From the NCBI RefSeq assembly GCF_003719305.1, contig NZ_RARC01000001.1, forward strand, positions 434,001 through 498,000: a stretch of DNA of 64,000 bases, written 5' to 3'. How positions within the stretch are numbered: the first letter of the stretch is position 1; each line of letters starts with the position of its first letter. This DNA comes from Mycolicibacterium stellerae (GTDB taxonomy: Bacteria; Actinomycetota; Actinomycetes; Mycobacteriales; Mycobacteriaceae). Below, piece after piece: positions 55,046 through 63,313 of the stretch. The notes beneath the pieces were generated by a model. That model was given only the letters and a program-made list of their open reading frames with translations. It did not search any database and was not told where the DNA came from. The position numbers and the translations under genes are program-made.

Positions 55046-55903
55046 CTACGCGACCGCGAAGTTCCGCCAGGGCGCTGCCCGGCGTTCGGCCCAGCGCGTT
55101 CCCTGCACGAGCCCCACGGAGATGACGGCGAGCAACAGCAACGTCGCGTACATCATCGGTGCGTCGAACTGGTCGCCCGCCCGGTCGAGCAGGAACCCGA
55201 GTCCCTTTCCTCCGCCGCCCAGCAGTTCCCCGATGAGCATCCCGACGAGTCCCCTGGCGATGCCCTGATTGATGCCGCTGATGACGAACGGCAGCGTGAA
55301 CGGCAGGATCACCTTGACGTACAGCTGGGCCTGGTTCGCGCCGAAGATGCGTCCCGCCCGAACGAGCGAGGGGTCGACGGTCTTCACCCCCTCCATGCAG
55401 TTGACCATCATCGGGAACACCGCCGAGAGAACGATGATGGTGAGCTGCATGGAATTACCGAAGCCGAGGATGAGGATCAGCAGGGGGATGAGCGCGACGC
55501 GAGGCAGCGCCGTCATCGCCCACACATACGGACTCAGGATGAGGTCGACGATCCGTACGCCGCCCATCAGCAGTCCGAGAGGGATGCCGATCGCCCCGGC
55601 GATGAGCAGGCCGACGGTGAAGTTGCGCACGCTGTGCACCAGCTGCGGCCAGATGACCCCGTCGGCGAAGCCGTAATACATCGCCGCGAACATGTCGGTG
55701 GCCTTTGGGAAGAACAACGGGTTGATGACCTCGGAGAGGGCGAGCAGCTGCCAGGCGGCAAAGAACAGCGTCAGATTGACCACCGTGATGATCAGGCTGC
55801 GGAATCGCGACCAGTTGCTGCGCGTGATCGTCTCGGTGACGGCGCCCGTATCGGTGCCCCCCTGCGGCGTGGTGACGTCCGTGGGCAACGTGGGTGAACT
55901 CAT
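55046..55903 (-). CDS. ABC transporter permease (SsuC/TauC type)
   Basis: This 285-aa inner-membrane permease of the BPD-type family has about 6 spans. The EAA-like coupling loop is seen around VRAGRIFGANQAQLYVKVILP, and GINQGIARGLVGMLIGELLGGGKGLGFL is split here by an extra Gly near the C-terminus, as in SsuC/TauC proteins. Its start overlaps the ATPase stop by 4 bp. A 46-bp gap before the binding-protein gene contains a degenerate operator-like sequence, GCTATCGATTGA. Confidence 0.9.
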   Translation of the reverse strand: MSSPTLPTDVTTPQGGTDTGAVTETITRSNWSRFRSLIITVVNLTLFFAAWQLLALSEVINPLFFPKATDMFAAMYYGFADGVIWPQLVHSVRNFTVGLLIAGAIGIPLGLLMGGVRIVDLILSPYVWAMTALPRVALIPLLILILGFGNSMQLTIIVLSAVFPMMVNCMEGVKTVDPSLVRAGRIFGANQAQLYVKVILPFTLPFVISGINQGIARGLVGMLIGELLGGGGKGLGFLLDRAGDQFDAPMMYATLLLLAVISVGLVQGTRWAERRAAPWRNFAVA

Positions 55904-56778
55904 CGCCCTCCCCCGGCCTTGGCGCCCAGCGCCTCGGTCTGGAGCTCGTTCCAGATGTATTCGCGCAGTTCGCCGAACCGCTCACTGCGCTTGACACCCT
56001 CGTCGAAACGGGATCTGGGCAGGTCGACGTCGATGATTTCCTTGACCCGGCCCGGCCGGTGGGACACCAGAACCACCCGGTCCGCGAGCGTGAGCGCCTC
56101 GTCGATGGAGTGGGTGATGAAGACGACGGTCTGACCCGTCTCGGCGATGATCTTCTCGAACTCGGCCTGCATGGCCTCGCGCGTCATCGCGTCGACCGCA
56201 CCGAACGGTTCGTCCATCAGCAGGATCTCGGGATCGGACACCAAAGCCCTTGCGATGCCCACTCGTTGGCGCATTCCGCCCGAGAGTTCGTAGGGGTAGG
56301 CCTTCTCGAAGCCGGTGAGATTGACCAGCTCGAGGGCGCGAGCAATCCGCTCCTGCATCACGGCCTTCGAGGGGCGCGGATGCCTGTTCTCGAGCGCGAA
56401 CTTGATGTTGCCGTAGACCGTGCGCCACGGCAGTACCGCGTAGTCCTGGAACACCATGGTGCGATCGGGACCGGGTCCCGTGACGACCTTGCCCTCGACG
56501 CGGATCGTCCCGTCCAGCGGCTTCATGAAGCCGGCGATCATGTTGATCAGCGTCGTCTTGCCGCACCCCGAGGGGCCGACGATGGCGAGGAACTCCCCAC
56601 GGTGCACGTCCAAGAACACGTCCCGTAGGGCGATGAGCCGGGTTTTCGACCGCGTGTTCTCGTATCCGGCGGACACGCCGCGAATTTCGATCAGCGGTGC
56701 CGAGGTTTCCCCCGGCTTCTGCGCGTCGTCGGTATCCGGCCGTGGATCACGGGTGACCGAGGAAATTGCCTGCCTCAT
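55900..56778 (-). CDS. ABC transporter ATP-binding protein (SsuB/TauB type)
   Basis: This 292-aa ATPase has Walker A GPSGCGKTTL (near residue 68), the Q-loop VFQDYAVLPWRTV, signature LSGGMRQRVGIARAL, Walker B ILLMDEPFGAVDAMTRE and H-loop FITHSIDEAL, the profile of nitrate/sulfonate/taurine importers. It is the first gene of the operon ATPase-permease-binding protein-LVIVD2-LVIVD1. A LacI-type operator lies 46 bp upstream of its start, in the gap shared with lacI. Confidence 0.92.
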   Translation of the reverse strand: MRQAISSVTRDPRPDTDDAQKPGETSAPLIEIRGVSAGYENTRSKTRLIALRDVFLDVHRGEFLAIVGPSGCGKTTLINMIAGFMKPLDGTIRVEGKVVTGPGPDRTMVFQDYAVLPWRTVYGNIKFALENRHPRPSKAVMQERIARALELVNLTGFEKAYPYELSGGMRQRVGIARALVSDPEILLMDEPFGAVDAMTREAMQAEFEKIIAETGQTVVFITHSIDEALTLADRVVLVSHRPGRVKEIIDVDLPRSRFDEGVKRSERFGELREYIWNELQTEALGAKAGGGR

Positions 56779-56824
56779 GTGCTGTGGAGCCGCCTTCGCC
56801 TCGGGACACCGTTGGACCGAAAGT

Positions 56825-56836
56825 GCAATCGATTGC
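56825..56836. promoter_or_regulatory. LacI-type operator before the ABC-LVIVD operon
   Basis: GCAATCGATTGC is an exact core copy in the 289-bp gap between the ABC ATPase gene (minus) and lacI (plus). It lies 46 bp upstream of the ATPase start and 231 bp upstream of lacI. The rest of the gap holds no gene; a degenerate GCATCCGTTTGC at 57037-57048 just before the regulator's start might be a weak autoregulatory site. Confidence 0.7.
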
Positions 56837-57067
56837 TATCCTGCGATGTGACGTGGATCATGTCAATGGCGTGGCCGAGAAATCTTGGCTGGCGCGGTGA
56901 ACCGCCAGTAGGTGACGTATCCCGTCCCAGCGTTTCCACACAATCGGTGGCCCACACTTCCGAGACGTCGCGCCGAAGCGTCGAATCGCGGGTTCAATTG
57001 CACGCGGACGGGGGAGGACCCCATCATGGAAGGGCTGCATCCGTTTGCAGCGGAGGGGAAACGTTCA

Positions 57068-58102
57068 ATGCAACGGGCCACGCTGCGCGAGGTGGCGGTG
57101 ATGGCGGGAGTGCATCCGGCCACCGCATCGCGCGCCTTGAACGAGCAGACCGAAGGCCTGGTGAACGCCGTCACCGCAGCGCGGATAAAGAAGATCGCCG
57201 CGGAGATGGGCTATTCGCCGAACCCGATCGCCCGCAGCCTCAAGACGGCCCGGTCGGAAAGCATCGGGCTAGTGATCCCGGATCTGACCAATCCGCTGTT
57301 CCCGCCGATCGTGCGCGGGGTCGAAGATGTGCTGCGCGCCGTCGGTTACAGCGCCTGGATCGTCAACACCGACAACCGGCCGGATGTGGAGAAGGCGGCG
57401 GTGCAGTCGTTCCGGCGGCGCAACGTCGAGGGGTTTGTGTTCGCGACCGCCCACCTCAAACACCCACTGCTCGACGAACTCGCCGCCGCGTCCACGCCGA
57501 TGGTGCTGGTCAACCGACGTAGCGCCAACCCCGACATCCCGTCGGTGACGTCCGACGACGCGGCAGGCGTCGCCATGGCGATGCAGCACCTCGTCGAACT
57601 GGGACACACCAAGATCGTGCACCTCGCGGGTCCGCAGGATCTGTCGACGGGACTGAACCGGCGCCGCGCGTTCACCTCCTGCCTCGAAGATCTCCGCCTC
57701 CCCGCCGAGAAGGAACGGACGGTCATCTGTGAGGCGTGGAGCGAGCAGGCCGGCGCGAAGGCCATGGGGACACTCCTGGATTCCGGACCGGAGTTCACCG
57801 CGGTCCTCGCCGGCAACGATCTGCTCGCCCTCGGTGTCTACGACGCCTTGTCCGCCCGGGGCCTGCGGTGCCCGGATGACATGAGCGTGGTCGGGTTCAA
57901 CGACATGCCGTTCATGGACAAGGTGTCACCGCCCATGACGACGGTGCGTATTCCGCATTACGAAATCGGCGCCGAGGCCGCGCGACTGCTCCTCGAGGTG
58001 CTCAACGATCCCAGCCGTCATCCGCGTTCGCTCCTGCTCCCTCTCACGCTGACTGTCCGGTCCTCCACCGGGCCCGCTCCGCAGAATCCCGCCACCAACT
58101 GA
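57068..58102 (+). CDS. LacI-family transcriptional regulator
   Basis: This 344-aa regulator has an N-terminal LacI HTH and hinge (LREVAVMAGVHPATASRALN, GYSPNPIARSLKT) and a periplasmic-binding-protein-like ligand domain (SIGLVIPDLTNPLFPPIVRG, FTAVLAGNDLLALGVYDAL, MSVVGFNDMPFMD). The start ATG 57068 has GGAGGGG about 9 nt upstream and gives the usual LacI N-terminus; ATG 57026 is an alternative with its own purine-rich site. It is the only LacI-type gene in the window, and LacI-type palindromes surround it across 42.2-58.2 kb, so it is the probable repressor of the whole block. Confidence 0.92.
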   Translation: MQRATLREVAVMAGVHPATASRALNEQTEGLVNAVTAARIKKIAAEMGYSPNPIARSLKTARSESIGLVIPDLTNPLFPPIVRGVEDVLRAVGYSAWIVNTDNRPDVEKAAVQSFRRRNVEGFVFATAHLKHPLLDELAAASTPMVLVNRRSANPDIPSVTSDDAAGVAMAMQHLVELGHTKIVHLAGPQDLSTGLNRRRAFTSCLEDLRLPAEKERTVICEAWSEQAGAKAMGTLLDSGPEFTAVLAGNDLLALGVYDALSARGLRCPDDMSVVGFNDMPFMDKVSPPMTTVRIPHYEIGAEAARLLLEVLNDPSRHPRSLLLPLTLTVRSSTGPAPQNPATN

Positions 58103-58148
58103 CTGCGGGCGCACGCGACGCCGGTTCGCGCAGTACCCCCGGTGTTGT

Positions 58149-58160
58149 GCAACCGATTGC
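58149..58160. promoter_or_regulatory. LacI-type operator variant between lacI and the dapC-type gene
   Basis: GCAACCGATTGC has one mismatch to the core. It lies 46 bp after the lacI stop and 63 bp before the aminotransferase GTG. It may mark the boundary of the regulon; control of the aminotransferase is not shown. Confidence 0.45.
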
Positions 58161-58210
58161 AATTCCCATGCAAAGCGGTGACGACCGTGCTCCCGCCGAT
58201 GCTGTGCACC

Positions 58211-58216
58211 TACGCT
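58211..58216 (+). promoter_or_regulatory. Leaderless -10 for the dapC-type gene
   Basis: TACGCT ends 7 nt before GTG 58224, with no Shine-Dalgarno in between. Confidence 0.45.
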
Positions 58217-58223
58217 CGCAGGT

Positions 58224-59387
58224 GTGACGGTTTCTCGGCTGCAGCCCTATGCGGTGACGATCTTCGCCGAGATGTCGGCGCTCGCGGCGCGCATCGGTGC
58301 GGTGAACCTGGGTCAGGGCTTTCCCGACGAGGACGGCCCGCCCGCGATGCTCAAGACCGCCGAGAACGCGATCGCCGACGGCGTCAACCAGTACCCGCCG
58401 GGGCTTGGCATCGCGCCGCTGCGCGAGGCGATCGCCTCGCAGCGCAAGCGGCACTTCGGCACCGAGTACGACCCGGAGACCGAGGTGCTGGTCACCGTCG
58501 GCGCCACCGAGGCCATCGCCGCGGCGGTCCTCGGCCTGGTCGAGCCGGGTTCGGAGGTGCTGTTGATCGAGCCGTTCTACGACTCGTACTCCCCTGTCAT
58601 CGCGATGGCGGGTTGTGAGCGCCGCGCCGTGCCGATGGTGCCCGACGAGCGCGGCTTCGCCATCGACGTCGACGGGCTGCGCAGTGCGGTGACGCCGAAG
58701 ACCAAGGCGTTGATCGTCAACTCGCCACACAACCCGACCGGGATGGTGGCCTCCGACGCCGAGCTGGCGGGGCTCGCCAAGCTCGCCGTCGACGCCGATC
58801 TGCTGGTGATCAGCGACGAGGTCTACGAGCATCTGGTGTTCGACGGCCACCGCCATCTTCCGCTGGCCAACTATCCCGGCATGGCAGGCAGGACCATCAC
58901 CATCTCGAGTGCGGCCAAGATGTTCAACGTCACCGGCTGGAAGATCGGATGGGCTTGCGGCGCAGCGGATCTCATCAACGGTGTGCGAGCGGCCAAGCAG
59001 TATCTGACCTACGTCGGCGGCGCCCCGTTTCAACCCGCGGTGGCCCACGCACTCGACACCGAAGAGGCGTGGGTGGCCGCGCTGCGGAAGTCGTTGCAGG
59101 CCAAGCGCGACCGGCTGGGCAGCGCGCTCGACGGCCTCGGCTTCGACGTGCACGACAGCTTCGGCACGTACTTCCTGTGCGCCGATCCCCGGCCTCTCGG
59201 CTACGACGACAGCACCGCGTTCTGCGCCGAGCTGCCGGAGAAGGCAGGCGTTGCCGCGATTCCGATGTCGGCGTTCTGCGAGTCGACCGACAATCAGTGG
59301 AATCATCTGGTGCGCTTCGCGTTCTGCAAGCGCGACGACACGCTCGACGAAGCCATCCGCAGACTGGGTGTGCTGCGAGGGCGTTGA
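58224..59387 (+). CDS. dapC: Class I/II PLP-dependent aminotransferase, DapC-type (Rv0858c-like)
   Basis: This 387-aa fold-type I aminotransferase closely matches mycobacterial Rv0858c, assigned as N-succinyldiaminopimelate aminotransferase of lysine/meso-DAP biosynthesis. Features: NLGQGFPDEDGPP near the N-terminus, NSPHNPTG, DEVYEHLVFDG, and the PLP lysine Lys232 in SSAAKMFNVTGWKIGWACG. In M. tuberculosis it is adjacent to fadA; here about 30 kb separates them. The start is GTG 58224 with a leaderless promoter. Some homologues are annotated as kynurenine- or methionine-type aminotransferases, so the DapC role is by orthology. Confidence 0.9.
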   Translation: MTVSRLQPYAVTIFAEMSALAARIGAVNLGQGFPDEDGPPAMLKTAENAIADGVNQYPPGLGIAPLREAIASQRKRHFGTEYDPETEVLVTVGATEAIAAAVLGLVEPGSEVLLIEPFYDSYSPVIAMAGCERRAVPMVPDERGFAIDVDGLRSAVTPKTKALIVNSPHNPTGMVASDAELAGLAKLAVDADLLVISDEVYEHLVFDGHRHLPLANYPGMAGRTITISSAAKMFNVTGWKIGWACGAADLINGVRAAKQYLTYVGGAPFQPAVAHALDTEEAWVAALRKSLQAKRDRLGSALDGLGFDVHDSFGTYFLCADPRPLGYDDSTAFCAELPEKAGVAAIPMSAFCESTDNQWNHLVRFAFCKRDDTLDEAIRRLGVLRGR

Positions 59388-59398
59388 CGGACGCAGGG

Positions 59399-60448
59399 TC
59401 AGGGCTGCTTCTGGCCAGGGATGCCCTCGTAGGCGATGTCGCCGGTCTGCAGATTCTTGTCGGTGAGTTCGACAAGGCCGTCGAGGAACTTCTGCCGTTC
59501 TGTCACCACGTGCTGGATGGCGACGTCGACGTTGTCCTTCGTGATCGCGGGCATCACGTACACCGGTTCGGCGTTGACCTGCTCGCCCTTGGCCAGCTTG
59601 TTGGCGACGGCAAGACCGGAGGCAAGTTCGACAGTGCCGTTCTGCAGCGACGTGCCGATGAACTCTCCGCTCTTGACCGCGTTTAGGCCGTCCTCGATGC
59701 CGTCGATACCGACGACCGGCACATCGTTGCGGCCAACCTCCTTGAGCGCCTGCAGCGCGCCGAGGCCCATGTCGTCGTTCTGCGCGACCACACCGTTGAT
59801 CTGGGGACCGAACCCGGAGATCCAGTTCTTCATCTTGTTGACGGCCTCGTCACGCTTCCAGTTCGCGGTGTCCTTGGCCAGCACCTTGATGTCCGGGTAC
59901 TTCGCCAGCACCTGCTCGATCCCCTTGCTGCGGTCGAGTTCGCCGGACTGGCCCAACGGCCCCTGCAGGACCACGATGTTGCCCCGGCCGCCCAGCCGGT
60001 CGGCCATCATCTGCATTTCCTGCGCCCCGGCGGCGACGTCGTCCGGCTGCACGTTGCCAGCGATGTCCTTGCTCTCCAACGCCGCATTGACCGGCACCAA
60101 CGGGATGCCCTTGGCTTTGGCCGCCGCCACCTGCGGGCCGAGCGAATCCGCTTGCACCGGAACGACGATGATGGCGTCGACGCCCTGGTTGATCATCGAG
60201 TCGACCTGGCTGGCCTGGGTGGACACGTCGAGGTTGGCCGAATTCCACACCAGCTCGATGTTGTTGGCCTTGGCATAGGTGTCCATGCCTTCCTTGCCTG
60301 CGGTGATGAACGAGCTCATGTCATACACCGAGACGCCGACTCTGGTTGCGCCACTCTTTGATTCGGTATCGCCCGCGCCGCAGGCGGTCAGACCCATGGC
60401 GAGCACTGCGGCCGAGCCGGCCGCAGTGATCTTCGTTGCCAGTCTCAT
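59399..60448 (-). CDS. Sugar/polyol ABC transporter substrate-binding lipoprotein (RbsB type)
   Basis: This 349-aa protein has a lipoprotein signal peptide ([19 protein letters not shown] then lipobox LTAC) and a type I periplasmic-binding fold of the ribose/xylose class ([53 protein letters not shown]). It delivers a sugar or polyol to the adjacent RbsC/RbsA-type proteins. It is the last gene of the RbsA-RbsC-RbsB operon (52-bp gap) and is separated from the convergent dapC by 11 bp. Confidence 0.9.
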   Translation of the reverse strand: MRLATKITAAGSAAVLAMGLTACGAGDTESKSGATRVGVSVYDMSSFITAGKEGMDTYAKANNIELVWNSANLDVSTQASQVDSMINQGVDAIIVVPVQADSLGPQVAAAKAKGIPLVPVNAALESKDIAGNVQPDDVAAGAQEMQMMADRLGGRGNIVVLQGPLGQSGELDRSKGIEQVLAKYPDIKVLAKDTANWKRDEAVNKMKNWISGFGPQINGVVAQNDDMGLGALQALKEVGRNDVPVVGIDGIEDGLNAVKSGEFIGTSLQNGTVELASGLAVANKLAKGEQVNAEPVYVMPAITKDNVDVAIQHVVTERQKFLDGLVELTDKNLQTGDIAYEGIPGQKQP

Positions 60449-60500
60449 CTCTTTCTCACTTCTGTTGTGGGGTGATCGGATTCGGTTGACCGCCAGGCGA

Positions 60501-61535
60501 TCATGCCTGTCTTCGGGTTGACCACACGTCGACCGCCACCGCCGCGACGATGAGGACGCCCTTGATCACGTCCTGCCAGTAGGCGGGCACGACCAGGATG
60601 TCCAGGCCGTTGTTCAGCGTCTGGATGATGAACAGGCCAAGCACCGTTCCCCAGATCGTGCCGCGCCCACCCATCAGGCTGGCCCCGCCGATGACCACCG
60701 CGGCGATGGCGTCGAGTTCGTAGCCCTGGCCCAGGTTGGGCGGTCCCGAGATGACCCTCGAGGCCAGCATGACGCCGGATATGCCGGCCAGCAGGCCCGA
60801 CAGGGCGTAGACGCTGAACAGAATGTTCTTGGCGTTGATACCGGCGATCTCGGCGGCGCTGCGGTTACCGCCAACGGCGTAGATGCGCATCCCGTATGTA
60901 GTGCGGCGCATCACCGCCCCGAGCACGATGATGCCGACGATCATCACCAGCACCGGAATCTGGAGTCCGAGAATCTTGGTGTTGGCGATGGAGCCGAACT
61001 CCGCGGGAAGACCATTGATCGGCGCCCCGCCGCCGATGACATAGGCCAGCCCTGAGCCGGCCGTCAGCGTACCCAGGGTTGCGATGAACGGCGGAACATT
61101 GATGCGCGACACCAGGATTCCGTTGACGGAGCCGACCGCCAGACCGACGACCATCGCCACCAGCACGGTCAGCCAGACTTGCCCGGGATTGGCCTTGGCC
61201 GTTGCCGCGGCGGCCATTGCCGACACCGCGATCACACTGCCGACCGACAGATCGATGCCGCCGGTCAGCACGACAAGCGTCTGGCCAAGCGCGATGAGCG
61301 CGAACGGCGCCGCCGCGACCAGGATGGTGACCAGGTTGTCGACCGTGCTGAAACGCGCACTGCGATAACTGAAGTACGCGATGACCAGAAGGATGATGAT
61401 GACCATCGAGTAGCGCATGGCCATACCCGCGAACCACTCGCGCGAGAACAACCGAACGGCTTCGCCGGTGGTGGGCGAAGCGACGACCCGCCCGGAGGAT
61501 TCTGCGGCGTCGTCGGTCTCCGTTTGCACTGTCAC
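60501..61535 (-). CDS. Sugar/polyol ABC transporter permease (RbsC type)
   Basis: This 344-aa membrane protein has 8-10 spans, with family hallmarks [47 protein letters not shown] and [18 protein letters not shown]. The start at 61535 overlaps the RbsA stop by 4 bp. It forms the transmembrane channel with the RbsA-type ATPase. Confidence 0.92.
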   Translation of the reverse strand: MTVQTETDDAAESSGRVVASPTTGEAVRLFSREWFAGMAMRYSMVIIILLVIAYFSYRSARFSTVDNLVTILVAAAPFALIALGQTLVVLTGGIDLSVGSVIAVSAMAAAATAKANPGQVWLTVLVAMVVGLAVGSVNGILVSRINVPPFIATLGTLTAGSGLAYVIGGGAPINGLPAEFGSIANTKILGLQIPVLVMIVGIIVLGAVMRRTTYGMRIYAVGGNRSAAEIAGINAKNILFSVYALSGLLAGISGVMLASRVISGPPNLGQGYELDAIAAVVIGGASLMGGRGTIWGTVLGLFIIQTLNNGLDILVVPAYWQDVIKGVLIVAAVAVDVWSTRRQA

Positions 61536-63097
61536 GATGCTGCCTCCGATGATTCGGGCGGGTCTTCGGTGATGGATGCGTCCGGTGCACGGGTGGCTTC
61601 GGTGAGCGAAGTCGCCATCCGGAACACGGATTCCTGGACGGCGGGATGGTCGAGCGCGTCACGATCGAGTTCGCCGACGAACGCGCCGCCGCGCATGACG
61701 AACGCCCGATGCGACAGGCCGATGATCTCGGGCATGTCCGATGAGGCCATCACGACGGCCATTCCTGCTGCCGCGAACTCGGCGATGACGCGGTAGATCT
61801 CGCTGCGCGCGCCGACGTCGACTCCCCGGGTGGGTTCGTCGAGCAGCAGGACGTTGACCTCGCCGGTCAGCCACCTGGCCAGCACCACCTTCTGCTGGTT
61901 TCCGCCCGACAGCGTTCCCACGAGTTGACTCATCCCGCTACTGCGCAACCGCACCGACTTCATGACGTCGGTGACGGCGGTGGTCCGTGCCTTGTCACGC
62001 AGCCAGCCGGCGATGCTGAACGACGACAGCCGGGGCAGCGACCCGTTGTCGAGCACGCTCATCGACAACACCACGCCCGAGGTCTTGCGATCCTCCGGCA
62101 CCATCGCCATGCCCGCCGTGATAGCGGCAGCGGGCGCGTTTCGCTTGACGTGGCGGCCCCGCACCGCGATCTCGCCCGCGGTGGTGTGTCTGGCGCCGAA
62201 GATGGCCTCCAGCAACTCGGTTCGTCCGGCGCCGACCAAACCGGCGAGCCCGACGACCTCCCCGGCGTGCACCGTGAGCGACACCGGCGCGGCGGCACCG
62301 TCGACGTGCAGGTCGCGCACCTCTAACACGGGTTCGGTGGTCGGTTCGACGCGATCGGGAAACAGCGCGTCCAGTTCGCGACCGATCATCGCGGTGACGA
62401 TGTCGTCCTCGGACACGTCGGCCACCGACTCGTCCATGATCAACGCCCCGTCCCGCAGCACCACCACCCGATCCGCAATCGCTTGGATCTCGGCCATCTT
62501 GTGGGTCGTGTAAACCATCGCGACCCCGTGCTCGCGGAGTCGGCGCACGATCGCGTAGAGCCCCTCGACCTCGCGCTCGGAGATGGCCGACGTGGGCTCG
62601 TCGAGCATGACGACCTGAGCACCCGTGCGGGCGGCCTTCACGATTTCCACGATCTGCCGCAGCCCGACCGGCAGGCTGCCCATTCGTGCGGTGGGCGAGA
62701 TCGCCACGTCGAACGCCGACAACGTTTCGCGGGCCTGCTGAATCATCGCCCGGCGGTTGACGAACGGGCCCCGGCGCAGTTCCCGGCCGACGAAGAGGTT
62801 CTCGTAGACCGTCATGTCCTCGATCGATGCCAGTTCCTGCGGCACGATGGCCACCCCGTGCCGCACCGCATCGCGGGTGTTGCCGGGGGCCAGCCGGTTA
62901 CCTTGCACCGATACGCTTCCCTCGTCGGCGACGTATTGGCCGCTGACGATTTTCATCAGCGTGGACTTGCCCGCGCCGTTCTCCCCCGCCAGGGCCGTCA
63001 CGGTGCCGGGTTCGAGGTGCAGGTTGATTCCGTTCAATACGGGAACGCCGCCGAAGCTCTTTTTGATGTCCGCGCATTCGAGCAGGGCCTGCGCCAT
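61532..63097 (-). CDS. Sugar/polyol ABC transporter ATPase with two nucleotide-binding domains (RbsA type)
   Basis: This 521-aa tandem ATPase's first domain has Walker A GENGAGKSTL (near residue 38) and Walker B VVMLDEPTSAI. The second domain has a degenerate Walker A (GLVGAGRTELL), the intact signature LSGGNQQKVVLARWL and Walker B VLLLDEPTRGVDVG. Asymmetric degeneration of one site is normal for RbsA/XylG proteins. It is the first gene of the operon and divergent from the SDR gene across 216 bp. Confidence 0.93.
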   Translation of the reverse strand: MAQALLECADIKKSFGGVPVLNGINLHLEPGTVTALAGENGAGKSTLMKIVSGQYVADEGSVSVQGNRLAPGNTRDAVRHGVAIVPQELASIEDMTVYENLFVGRELRRGPFVNRRAMIQQARETLSAFDVAISPTARMGSLPVGLRQIVEIVKAARTGAQVVMLDEPTSAISEREVEGLYAIVRRLREHGVAMVYTTHKMAEIQAIADRVVVLRDGALIMDESVADVSEDDIVTAMIGRELDALFPDRVEPTTEPVLEVRDLHVDGAAAPVSLTVHAGEVVGLAGLVGAGRTELLEAIFGARHTTAGEIAVRGRHVKRNAPAAAITAGMAMVPEDRKTSGVVLSMSVLDNGSLPRLSSFSIAGWLRDKARTTAVTDVMKSVRLRSSGMSQLVGTLSGGNQQKVVLARWLTGEVNVLLLDEPTRGVDVGARSEIYRVIAEFAAAGMAVVMASSDMPEIIGLSHRAFVMRGGAFVGELDRDALDHPAVQESVFRMATSLTEATRAPDASITEDPPESSEAAS

Positions 63098-63151
63098 CGA
63101 GACCTCCCTTGGTCGACGCCCCCGCGGACAGACCTATGGTTCCCACTCCCG

Positions 63152-63177
63152 CCGCTGTGTAACCATCGTCACAGCGG
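63152..63177. promoter_or_regulatory. Inverted repeat in the gap between the Rbs-type operon and the SDR gene
   Basis: CCGCTGTG (63152-63159) and CACAGCGG (63170-63177) are perfect 8-bp arms around 10 nt, about 55 bp upstream of rbsA and 137 bp upstream of the SDR ATG. It is a candidate operator for a regulator not in the window; a hairpin is the alternative. Confidence 0.4.
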
Positions 63178-63313
63178 GTAATCGGACCGGTGATGAATGA
63201 GACGAGGTCAGCCGCGATGACCGGGGTCGAATTGGCCGCCGCGTTGTCCGCGAAATGGGCACGACGTGCATGCCGATCCGCCGCCGCCCCGACCTGAATC
63301 CGAGAGGCACACC

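Noticed and set aside
62475..62486. GCAATCGCTTGG, similar to the LacI-type operator, in the RbsA-type gene
   Set aside because: It is deep inside coding sequence, the second half-site is degraded, and it lies outside the regulon; treated as chance.
63193..63297. 34-codon open frame upstream of the terminal SDR, a possible leader peptide
   Set aside because: It has no convincing ribosome site or conserved feature, and open frames of this size are frequent at this GC content.
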